Shown here piece after piece: positions 9,113-17,128 of a stretch of 64,000 nucleotides of DNA. Source of the stretch: CAZSDU01 sp964429135. Lineage in GTDB: Bacteria > Bacteroidota > Bacteroidia > Bacteroidales > FEN-979. Each line of letters starts with the position of its first letter. The first letter of the stretch is position 1. The notes below the pieces were generated by a model. That model saw only the letters and a program-made list of their open reading frames with translations, did not search any database and had not been told where the DNA came from. Location: positions 50,429-114,428 of the forward strand of contig CAYSAU010000010.1 of assembly GCA_964429135.1 (NCBI GenBank), in the 5' to 3' direction. The translations under genes and the position numbers were made by a program.

Positions 9113-9778
9113 ATGAAAACAAGAAAAATTTATCTCAGCCTTATAACAGTAGTTGCTGCATTTGTAATCATATCGTGTGGTTCGCCAGTCACATTGACAA
9201 GCTGGAAGAACCCGGCTGACGATTCAAAGATTTCGAAAGTTGTGGTAATGCCCCTGTTCGATAAGCTTGAATACATGAAACCATTTGAACAGTCGATGGA
9301 TGCCTATTTTATCACCCAGGGACTGAAAGCGCTTGGGTCGCTTGATATACTGAATCCAAGTATCAAGTATACAGTTTCTGATATCAAAAAGAAGTGCGAC
9401 AGTCTGGGCTCCGATGCTATTTTGGTATTCGTTTACAAAGGCACTGATAAATCGGAAAGCTACGTTCCTCCTACCACTTATACAACCGGCGGGTTTGGTG
9501 GTTCCTGGGGCGGCGGATACTGGGGCGGTGGTTTTTATGGCGGAGTAGGCTTCGATAGCGGCAGTACTGTAACAACCGGAGGCTATTGGACTACTACTTC
9601 CGTGGTAAACCTGAAAGCAAGTTTATACACAAAATCTTCGGCTGAGGCTATCTGGACCGGTGACATTACGGTAACCGACCCGAACTATGTTGACCAGTCG
9701 GCCACAACAATTGCACAGGACATCTATGCCGACTGGCAGAAAAATGATCTTTTAAAATATCCACCGGTGAAAAAATAG
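9113..9778 (+). CDS. Glycine-rich lipoprotein, DUF4136-like
   Basis: 221 residues with a lipoprotein signal: basic start, hydrophobic core, then VIISCG with the lipid-attachment Cys at about residue 22. The mature part begins SPVTLTSWKNPADDSKISKVVVMPLF, resembling small DUF4136-type lipoproteins. A central Gly/Tyr/Trp-rich loop (GGSWGGGYWGGGFYGG) follows PPTTYTTGG. The C-terminal section has a SLYTKSSAEAIWTGD motif common in such proteins, in which mixed strands surround a disordered Gly-rich insert. It lies 22 bases after the LDI-like gene and 60 before the next lipoprotein gene, all on the same strand. Function unknown; outer-membrane or periplasmic location is inferred from the lipobox. 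Confidence 0.7.
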   Translation: MKTRKIYLSLITVVAAFVIISCGSPVTLTSWKNPADDSKISKVVVMPLFDKLEYMKPFEQSMDAYFITQGLKALGSLDILNPSIKYTVSDIKKKCDSLGSDAILVFVYKGTDKSESYVPPTTYTTGGFGGSWGGGYWGGGFYGGVGFDSGSTVTTGGYWTTTSVVNLKASLYTKSSAEAIWTGDITVTDPNYVDQSATTIAQDIYADWQKNDLLKYPPVKK

Positions 9779-9838
9779 TGTGGACAAGTTAAATCAAATC
9801 AATTCCATTAAAACAGGGAATATTAAAAATCACATCAT

Positions 9839-11239
9839 ATGAAAAAAATGACAGTCATTCTTTGGGTATGTTTGATCCCCTTGCTTTTTGCAGGGTGCAC
9901 CCCGAAACCAGCGGAAAACAAAGCTGAAACCAATGATCCGAATGTTACAAGAACCCTTGCCGCCGTGGCAATGGAGAGTTATGAGACAGGATTGAATAAA
10001 TACAAGGTGGCCTTTTATTACTGGTATGACCACCTCATGGACGGGGAAATCCCACCGGCAAATGTGGCTGAAGCGGGCAAAAAACTTGATCTTGCCCTGG
10101 CGGAAATCAACGCCAACTCTTTTGATAAGGCTTATGTCCTGATGAACCAGGCCGATTCCCTGCTGGATGTGCATGTGAAAAGCGACACTCTTTTCCCCTA
10201 CGAGACCGACAAACCCATGGAAAAACAGGATGCTTCGAAGGTTTATAAAGCCAAAGCAAAGGATTACCTGGTGCTGGAACGTTATGGCGTGAAGATGAAC
10301 GACGTGGGGCCATCTATATGGGGATACTGCGACGATGGGGAATACTACCTGATCACCACGTTCTACAACTATCATGCCCGCGGTCATATCATCAAACCAG
10401 TAGTTGTGGAAGTCATAACCACGAAAGATCCCACAAAACGGTATGTTTACCTGCTGAACGGGGAAACAAAAGTGAAATCAAACGAGAACAGCGTTGAATA
10501 TTTCGTGGAGGATGGGGCTAAAAGTTTCCGTACCATTATCACAGATGACCCGATCGGCGGCGGGACAACCTGTCATTCTATTGGGATTTTCGGGGCCGTA
10601 GAGGGAAAGGCTCCGGCAATCAGCTTTGATGTGACTACAACTCCATCGTTTTCCTACTGGTATAACCAGAATCTGGGAGCGGCCATGATGTATCCCGACA
10701 TCGTCCTGGCCGGTTTCGAGCAACCCGGACCTGCCTGGGGCACTGTCACCATGGACGGAAAGACTGCAACCTTCAACAAGACAGCCGGCGGAGTCACGGA
10801 AGTTTGCATGATCAGCGGGGCTCCGGGTAAGAAGTACGATGAATACCGCACCAACATGACCAGGTATGGCAACGAATGGTATATCCCCTTCCATTCTGAC
10901 CAGTTGGACGGGATTTTCATCTGCTACGGAAAATTCCGCGACGGGGCCCTCTGGTACAAGGGCAAGTATATCATTCCCACCGAGTACCAACTGATTCCTG
11001 GCATAGCAAACCAAACCCTGACCCTGAAAGCAAAGACGAAGGAGTATGGCGAACTGGTCCTGAATTTCAGGATCATGTTGCACGACCCGGTATATACCGA
11101 GCGCGTGGCAGTGATGGATGGCAGTTTCGACGGGCAGATCCTTACCAACGGAGGCGCCTGGTTCGAGCATGTGTTCAAGGGAGCGCCCGACGGGATCAAA
11201 GCGGTTCAGGAGTCACCGCAGATCGTAAATCCCTTGTAG
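9839..11239 (+). CDS. Lipoprotein of unknown function, paralogue A
   Basis: 466 residues with a lipobox (LLFAGC, Cys about residue 20). A helical N-terminal section (to about 125) precedes a beta-rich domain. The C-terminal half carries GNEWYIPFHSDQLDGIFICY, LWYKGKYIIPTEY and GGAWFEHV, all recurring in the following gene. Tryptophan-rich strands with a DG-containing turn give a faint resemblance to the lipocalin-like AttH/CrtC fold, whose members include carotenoid hydratases; this is only a hypothesis. Higher GC and many ACC/GGC codons are visible compared with the regulators upstream. It belongs to the LDI-like gene run (spacers 22-63 bases), suggesting a shared periplasmic or outer-membrane process. 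Confidence 0.7.
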   Translation: MKKMTVILWVCLIPLLFAGCTPKPAENKAETNDPNVTRTLAAVAMESYETGLNKYKVAFYYWYDHLMDGEIPPANVAEAGKKLDLALAEINANSFDKAYVLMNQADSLLDVHVKSDTLFPYETDKPMEKQDASKVYKAKAKDYLVLERYGVKMNDVGPSIWGYCDDGEYYLITTFYNYHARGHIIKPVVVEVITTKDPTKRYVYLLNGETKVKSNENSVEYFVEDGAKSFRTIITDDPIGGGTTCHSIGIFGAVEGKAPAISFDVTTTPSFSYWYNQNLGAAMMYPDIVLAGFEQPGPAWGTVTMDGKTATFNKTAGGVTEVCMISGAPGKKYDEYRTNMTRYGNEWYIPFHSDQLDGIFICYGKFRDGALWYKGKYIIPTEYQLIPGIANQTLTLKAKTKEYGELVLNFRIMLHDPVYTERVAVMDGSFDGQILTNGGAWFEHVFKGAPDGIKAVQESPQIVNPL

Positions 11240-11302
11240 AAAACGAATCAACCACATGCTTGAATAAAAAATCCTATTATTGTTTCACTTAATCCAAACA
11301 CC

Positions 11303-12604
11303 ATGAAAAGTAAATTTTACCTGCTGTTTTTCTTCACCGGAATGGGACTGCTGATCAACGGCGGCTGTTCAACCCAGCCAAAGCTTACCAAAGAAGAAGC
11401 CACCCAGAAGCTGGCTGACCTTAAAATGAAATATGATATTGCAAACACCCAGTGGTATGATATTTATAACCAGGGACTGATTCCCGGGGCTGAAGAAGCC
11501 GGCAAGTTTATTGTGCAGGCGCAAAATGCCCTGGATTCAGGAGAGATGAAAAAGGCAGAAGCCCTGATTGTTCAGGCCGATACGTTACTGAAGACCTATA
11601 CCATGGCCAACCTGCCCGATTACGATCCGCCGACTCCGCTGGCCAATCCTGCCGATCACGGCAAAGTGCACAAGGCCACCTTACAGGATCTAAGGTCCAT
11701 GGAGTTTTATGGTGTTCCGAGATGGAATTACTGGTTCAATTTTGTTGGGAAAGCCGACGACGAAACCCTGTACATGGCATATGCCTACATCAACCATCAT
11801 GGTACTGGAAAGATCACCCCACCCATTGTTTTTGCCATGAGTACGAGCAAAGACCCTTCCAATATTCTGAAGGTGAAATTCACCGGTGAGCCTACGCTGA
11901 AAGACACGAAAGATGCGCGTATCTGGATTGTCAGGGAGGATGATAAAACATTAACATACACTTTAAAAGATGGCAAAGTGGGGATTAAATTCGAGTCAAA
12001 AGAGCTTACCGTGGATGTGGCCTCCGTCATGCAGTATTCGTTCTGGTACAACAAGAATGTAAATTATGCCGAGATGATGCCGGGAGCCCCCATGGCGGGG
12101 TTTGAAGAGACCGGTGCCGCGGAGGGTTACTTTCTGATAAACGGTGAGAAAATCCCTGTAAAAGGCTTTGGAGAATCCGAGAACCTGTTTTGCGGTGGCA
12201 AAGGAGTTGACTATCGCAGTGCGCTGATCAAATATGGAAACGAATGGTGGGTGCCATTCCACTCCGATCAGGCTCAGGGGCTAATCTGCATGACTGGAAA
12301 ATATAAGGATGCAGGCCTATACCTCAACGGGAAATATGTGGTCCCTTCATCGGTTGAAGTGGTGCCGATTGAAGCGAACAAATCTTTCAAACTGAACCTG
12401 AAGACTTCGGAAGGAGATCTTGACCTGATTATCACTTGCTGGGGATGGGATCCTCCGCTGTATGAACATTGGGCCACCTGTGAAGGGACTTTCAACGGAC
12501 AAAACCTTACCAACGGCTATGCATGGCTGGAGCACATCCCGCAGGGAGGAGTGAACAATAGTCCTCCGGTTGGAGGAAGAAAAGGATTACCAGAGAAAAA
12601 GTAA
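11303..12604 (+). CDS. Lipoprotein of unknown function, paralogue B
   Basis: 433 residues with signal ending LLINGGC and a lipidated Cys. Layout copies the preceding gene: a helical N-terminal stretch (KEEATQKLADLKMKYDIAN), a VHKATLQDLRSMEFYGVP segment matching VYKAKAKDYLVLERYGVK upstream, then GNEWWVPFHSDQAQGLIC, LYLNGKYVVPSS and GYAWLEHI. The pair is thus an old tandem duplication. It ends one base from the convergent xanthine dehydrogenase gene. No catalytic motif could be named. Whether it binds the LDI-like enzyme's substrate, or is itself an enzyme, is open. Confidence 0.7.
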   Translation: MKSKFYLLFFFTGMGLLINGGCSTQPKLTKEEATQKLADLKMKYDIANTQWYDIYNQGLIPGAEEAGKFIVQAQNALDSGEMKKAEALIVQADTLLKTYTMANLPDYDPPTPLANPADHGKVHKATLQDLRSMEFYGVPRWNYWFNFVGKADDETLYMAYAYINHHGTGKITPPIVFAMSTSKDPSNILKVKFTGEPTLKDTKDARIWIVREDDKTLTYTLKDGKVGIKFESKELTVDVASVMQYSFWYNKNVNYAEMMPGAPMAGFEETGAAEGYFLINGEKIPVKGFGESENLFCGGKGVDYRSALIKYGNEWWVPFHSDQAQGLICMTGKYKDAGLYLNGKYVVPSSVEVVPIEANKSFKLNLKTSEGDLDLIITCWGWDPPLYEHWATCEGTFNGQNLTNGYAWLEHIPQGGVNNSPPVGGRKGLPEKK

Positions 12605-12605
12605 T

Positions 12606-14834
12606 TCAGGATTTTTTTATTTTCTCCGACGAAAGCAGGATCACCTCGCTGGTGGCAGGTAAAGCAAAATCAGGTTCGTTCTGATGCCCGTCGATGGCTG
12701 AAATGGCATCTTTAATGGCTAACCATACGGAGAGTCCGAGCATAAAAGGCGGCTCTCCGATGGCTTTGCTTTTCAGAATGGTACCAGGGTTTGGAACATG
12801 TTTCAATATTTCTACCCTGAAATCTTTGGGAATGTCGTTAATGGTTGGGATCTTATAGGTATCGGGAGAATGGGTCAGTAAATTCCCTGTTTTATCCCAT
12901 TTGATTTCTTCGGTGGTGCACCATCCTACACCCTGAACAAAACCACCCTGTATCTGTCCCAGGTCGATCGCTTCGTTGATGGAATCCCCCGCGTCCTGAA
13001 CAATATCGGTACGCAGCAGACTGTACTGCCCGGTCAGGGTATCAATCATAACTTCTGATACTGCCATCCCGTAAGAGAAATAGAAGAATGGTTTTCCCTG
13101 TCCGCTTTCACGATCGAAAAAAATACCCGGGGTCCTATAGTAACCTGTAGCGCTCAGGCTTATCTGGCTGAGATGAGCCAGTTTGCATAATTCATCAAAA
13201 GGGGTTGTGAGGGGGAGATTTTCTTTTTCAGATAGTTCTTTCAGCCTTGCTTTGATTTTTTCTATGGCATTTTTTACCGCCATGCCATTGATATCACTAC
13301 CGGAAGATGCTGCAGTGGGAGAGGTGTTCGGCACCTTGGAGGTATTGGTGGCATTCACTTTGATTCGATCAGCAGAAATACCTAGTTCAATGGCTGCAAT
13401 CTGTTGCATTTTAGTGTGTAGACCTTGCCCCATTTCCGTACCTCCATGATTGACGAGAACGCTTCCGTCTGTGTAAATATTTACCAGGGCTCCGGCTTGG
13501 TTAAGGAAGGATGAGGTAAAGGATATCCCGAATTTTACCGGCATCATAGCTAGGCCTTTTTTGCAGAATTCGTGTTTAGCGTTGAACTTTTCTATTCCTG
13601 CCCTGCGTTCAGAATATCCGGATGATTTCATCAGCTTCTCATACATTAGGAACAATCGGTTGTTCTCTATTTCCTGGCCATAAGGAGTCAGGTTATTGTG
13701 CTCAGACTGGTAAAAATTCAGCAAACGGAGGTCTGTAGCATCTTTTCTCAGGAACCTGGCCATGCGGTCGATGGCATTTTCAATCACAGCCATACCCTGG
13801 GGGCCGCCGAATCCGCGAAAAGCAGTGTTTGATGGGAGATTGGTCCTCCAGGCTTGCCCTGTGATGCTGACGGAAGGGATGAAATAGGCATTATCGGCAT
13901 GAAGCATTGCTCTTTCAAGGATGGCCCGGGAAAGATCCGTAGATGATCCGGCATCAGAATTTAATTCAACTTTGTAAGCCAGGATCAATCCCTTTTCATT
14001 AAAACCGATTTCATAACGCGATAAAAACCGATGTCTTTTCCCGGTCATAATCTGATCATTATCACGGGAAAGGTGAATTTTTACCGGTCTTTGGGTGGCA
14101 TTGGCCAGAAGAGAAGCCCAGGCAGCCACATGGTTTCCCTGGGTTTCTTTTCCCCCGAAGCCCCCTCCCAGGCGTTTTACTTCCACTTCCACTTCGTTTT
14201 TTGCGATACCCAGTACTTCTGCTACGATGGCCTGTGTTTCGGATGGATTCTGGCTGGAAGCAAACACCTTCATTTCCCTGCCTTCCCCGGGCATAGCCAG
14301 GGCGGTCTGGGTTTCCAGGTACCAGTGCTCTTGTGCTCCGGTTTTTAATTCTCCTCGGATCACATGAGGACAATTTTCCATGGCGGTTTCAGCGTTGCCT
14401 CTTTCAATTTTACGGACCGGGGCGATCAGATTATTTTTAATAATGGCTGATTCAAGGTCTAAGATGGCCTCCAGGGGTTCATAGTCAATGAGGATAAGCT
14501 TTTCAGCTTTCATCGCGGCTTCTTCATTTTCAGCGGCGATCAGGGCAATAGCCTGACCAATAAAAGTGGTTTCTGATTTTGCCAGACAGGGTTCGTCATG
14601 TATGATTGGTCCCATCTGGTTTTCACCGGGGATGTCAGAAGCGGTAAGCACAGCATGAACACCTTGAACTTTCCGCGCTTCTGAAACATCAATCCGGAGA
14701 ATTCCTGCATGGGCATGAGGACTGAATACGACTTTCCCCAGTAGCAATTGTTCATTCACCAGCATGTCGTCAATATAAACCGATTCGCCGGTTACATGCC
14801 GGATGGCGCTGTCATGACGGAGTGGTATCGACAT
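12606..14834 (-). CDS. xdhB: Xanthine dehydrogenase, molybdopterin-binding subunit
   Basis: 742 residues, the usual size for a separate Mo-subunit. It oxidises hypoxanthine/xanthine to urate at a Mo-cofactor, or runs in reverse in anaerobes. Sequence signatures of true XDH are kept: GGGFGGKET (equivalent of bovine Glu802), NTAFRGFGGPQGM (Arg880), KFGISFTSSFLNQAGA (Phe1009 region), GGTEMGQGLHTKMQQ (cofactor contact) and KAIGEPPFML (catalytic Glu1261). This makes a purine substrate more likely than CO or aldehyde. Its start overlaps the end of the FeS/FAD subunit gene by 23 bases, so translation is coupled. The residue numbers are from memory of the bovine enzyme. Confidence 0.95.
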   Translation of the reverse strand: MSIPLRHDSAIRHVTGESVYIDDMLVNEQLLLGKVVFSPHAHAGILRIDVSEARKVQGVHAVLTASDIPGENQMGPIIHDEPCLAKSETTFIGQAIALIAAENEEAAMKAEKLILIDYEPLEAILDLESAIIKNNLIAPVRKIERGNAETAMENCPHVIRGELKTGAQEHWYLETQTALAMPGEGREMKVFASSQNPSETQAIVAEVLGIAKNEVEVEVKRLGGGFGGKETQGNHVAAWASLLANATQRPVKIHLSRDNDQIMTGKRHRFLSRYEIGFNEKGLILAYKVELNSDAGSSTDLSRAILERAMLHADNAYFIPSVSITGQAWRTNLPSNTAFRGFGGPQGMAVIENAIDRMARFLRKDATDLRLLNFYQSEHNNLTPYGQEIENNRLFLMYEKLMKSSGYSERRAGIEKFNAKHEFCKKGLAMMPVKFGISFTSSFLNQAGALVNIYTDGSVLVNHGGTEMGQGLHTKMQQIAAIELGISADRIKVNATNTSKVPNTSPTAASSGSDINGMAVKNAIEKIKARLKELSEKENLPLTTPFDELCKLAHLSQISLSATGYYRTPGIFFDRESGQGKPFFYFSYGMAVSEVMIDTLTGQYSLLRTDIVQDAGDSINEAIDLGQIQGGFVQGVGWCTTEEIKWDKTGNLLTHSPDTYKIPTINDIPKDFRVEILKHVPNPGTILKSKAIGEPPFMLGLSVWLAIKDAISAIDGHQNEPDFALPATSEVILLSSEKIKKS

Positions 14835-16266
14835 AAAATTTCAATAAAAGATTTTTCCCTACTTTCTTTCTGTACTCAGCTTCAGAACGGGCGTCGGAAA
14901 TAGGATTAAATTCTTCTTCAATACAAGGCATAGCTTTTTCAACGTTAGACCTTGACCACTTCTTACCCCTAAGAAAACCTTCTGTCTTAACAGCACGTTT
15001 GGTCATGGCCGCCATTCCGCCATAGGCTATAAAGATTTCGGAGATCAATCCGTTTATGAGGATAATCCTGAAAGCCCCGCTGACCGTTGATATGTCAAGA
15101 TCTTTCCGCTTCGACACCTTGTAGGATTTGATGAGGTCGTTAGGACCGGGCTTTGGAATGCGGATTTCTGTGATCAGTTCGTTATGGTTCAAATCAGTCT
15201 GACGGTAACCTGTAATGAAAGTCTCGATGGGTAATATTCTCTTGGATGAGGAGGAACGCAGCACCACGACTGCCTTAGATACAAATAACAGCGGAAGGAG
15301 GTCGCCGATGGGAGAGGCAGTACCCACATTTCCGCCGATGGTGGCCAGGTTCCTGATTTGCAGGGAGCCGAAAACCTTCAGCATGTCGTGCAATGCCGGA
15401 AGCTTCCCGGCAACGTAATGTTTCAGTTGTTCCAATGACAGACCGGCGCCAATAACAAATTCGGATTTGTTTTCCTTCCAGGTTTTCAATCCCCCCACTG
15501 CCGACAGATCAAGGATCTCCTTCAGGATTTCTTTTTTCTTTGTTTGTCGCAATGCCACATCAGTAGAGCCATTGATCACTATTGCTTCCGGGAATTCATG
15601 TCGTAGCCTTAAGGCTTCTGATACGGAAAAAGGTTTATAATACGTCTGTACAGGGGTTCTGATCTCAATGGTTTCTTTGTTTTCATTAATGGAGCTTAAT
15701 AAGGCAAGGGTTTCTTTTTCTTGGTCTGAAAAATGATCTTTCCCCTGATTTTTACAGGCTTTCTGAGCAGCTTCAAGGATAGTCTGATAACCTGTACAAC
15801 GACAGAGATTCCCGGTCAGGGCATCTTCAATGATTTCCCTTGAAGGCTGATGATGGTTTTTGTACAGGCCAAACAGCGACATGATGATGCCGGGAGTACA
15901 GTAACCGCATTGGGTTCCACTCGTTTCTATCAGCATTTGCTGAACCGGATGAAGCATTTGCTTGCCCTTGAAAATTTTTGCCAGGTTTTCCACAGTAATC
16001 AATTGTTTGCCGTGGATCATGGGCAGGAAGACCAGGCAGGAATCCAGGGTTTTATAGACCAGCTCTCCATGGCTGTTCATCTCTGCTACAACGATGGTAC
16101 AGGCTCCGCAATCTCCTTCGGCACAACCTTCTTTAACGCCTTTGTGAGAAGGGTAAGAACGAAGGTAATTCAGCACGGTGGTAGTGGGTCTCAGCTCAGA
16201 AGATTTGCGGAAATCAATTTCCGTGATTTTATCATCAAGCACAAACTTAATCGTTTGCTGTACCAT
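14812..16266 (-). CDS. xdhA: Xanthine dehydrogenase, 2Fe-2S and FAD subunit
   Basis: 484 residues combining what some bacteria keep as two subunits. Residues 1-165 hold two [2Fe-2S] clusters: CAEGDCGACTIVV with LDSCLVFLP, then GTQCGYCTPG with NLCRCTGYQ. Residues about 200-480 are the FAD-binding domain with INGSTDVALRQTKK and TIGGNVGTASPIGDLLPLL. Electrons pass from the Mo-subunit through the clusters to FAD and on to NAD or another acceptor. It stands first of the two subunit genes, five bases after the XdhC gene on the same strand: order xdhC-xdhA-xdhB. The fused small subunit is the common Bacteroidota/Proteobacteria XdhA form. Confidence 0.95.
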   Translation of the reverse strand: MVQQTIKFVLDDKITEIDFRKSSELRPTTTVLNYLRSYPSHKGVKEGCAEGDCGACTIVVAEMNSHGELVYKTLDSCLVFLPMIHGKQLITVENLAKIFKGKQMLHPVQQMLIETSGTQCGYCTPGIIMSLFGLYKNHHQPSREIIEDALTGNLCRCTGYQTILEAAQKACKNQGKDHFSDQEKETLALLSSINENKETIEIRTPVQTYYKPFSVSEALRLRHEFPEAIVINGSTDVALRQTKKKEILKEILDLSAVGGLKTWKENKSEFVIGAGLSLEQLKHYVAGKLPALHDMLKVFGSLQIRNLATIGGNVGTASPIGDLLPLLFVSKAVVVLRSSSSKRILPIETFITGYRQTDLNHNELITEIRIPKPGPNDLIKSYKVSKRKDLDISTVSGAFRIILINGLISEIFIAYGGMAAMTKRAVKTEGFLRGKKWSRSNVEKAMPCIEEEFNPISDARSEAEYRKKVGKNLLLKFYVDTTPS

Positions 16267-16271
16267 TATTC

Positions 16272-17048
16272 TTAACCGTTGTTATGTACCAATGTATTCC
16301 TGACATCGATCAGTCTGGCCAGAATACTGATGGCGATTTCCTGAGGGGTTTCTACCTTGAATTTGATTCCGATGGGCATGTCGATCTGATTAATTTCTTC
16401 AGGAGTAAGCAGTTCCTCTTTCAGAAAACGTCTGGTAGCAGTTTCAACTTTACGTTTACTGCCAAGCATTCCCAGATATGCATGGGGTTTACGGGCGACC
16501 CTGAGCAGAATCTCTTCGTCATAGGCATGTTTTGGCGTTACGATGACGATGTATGTATTCAGGTCGAAAATGATTTCTTCGATGGCCTGGAAATAATCAT
16601 GGTTTAAACATTTGCAGTGCTGAAAGCATGGATCCTGAAATATAGTATCTCTCGGATCAATGACTGTTACCAAAAAATCAAGTTCTTTTGCAAAGCTGGA
16701 TAATGCTTTCCCGATATGGCCGGCTCCGAAAATGTATAATTTTTGAGTCGGATTGATGGGTTCGATATACACCTCCATAAACCCTCCGCAGTGCATGGTC
16801 AGGTCTTCTTCAAGCTGAAAGGAAATTTTTTCGGGTTTTCCGGAAATAATGATTTCTGATGCTTTTGACGCAACTTCTTTTTCAACAGTTCCCCCACCGA
16901 TACTGCCAAAGATTTTCCCATCTCCGTAAACGATCATTTTCGATCCTTCTTTTCTGGGAGTGGAACCCCGGGTTTCAATGATGATACAAAGCGCTGCAGG
17001 AATCTGTGCGTTGATAATCTCTTCTATTTTTGACAATATCTTTTGCAT
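16272..17048 (-). CDS. xdhC: XdhC/CoxI family molybdenum-hydroxylase maturation factor
   Basis: 258 residues. The XdhC_CoxI domain comes first (ETRGSTPRKEGSKMIVY, GSIGGGTVEKEV, MHCGGFMEVYIEP), followed by a Rossmann domain with LYIFGAGHIGKAL and a late GMLGSKRKV. XdhC of Rhodobacter binds molybdenum cofactor, helps sulfurate it and inserts it into xanthine dehydrogenase; that role fits here since the two XDH subunit genes follow directly. It is the first gene of the minus-strand trio, with an 80-base divergent gap to the membrane-THEP1 fusion gene. The Cys in the CGG motif, typical for cofactor binding, is present. Confidence 0.93.
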   Translation of the reverse strand: MQKILSKIEEIINAQIPAALCIIIETRGSTPRKEGSKMIVYGDGKIFGSIGGGTVEKEVASKASEIIISGKPEKISFQLEEDLTMHCGGFMEVYIEPINPTQKLYIFGAGHIGKALSSFAKELDFLVTVIDPRDTIFQDPCFQHCKCLNHDYFQAIEEIIFDLNTYIVIVTPKHAYDEEILLRVARKPHAYLGMLGSKRKVETATRRFLKEELLTPEEINQIDMPIGIKFKVETPQEIAISILARLIDVRNTLVHNNG

Positions 17049-17128
17049 GGTTGTTTGATGATAATGACCAAGGCTGAGTGTAAAATTACATAATAAAGTG
17101 AAATAGTAATAAATTAGCAGGTTAAATC

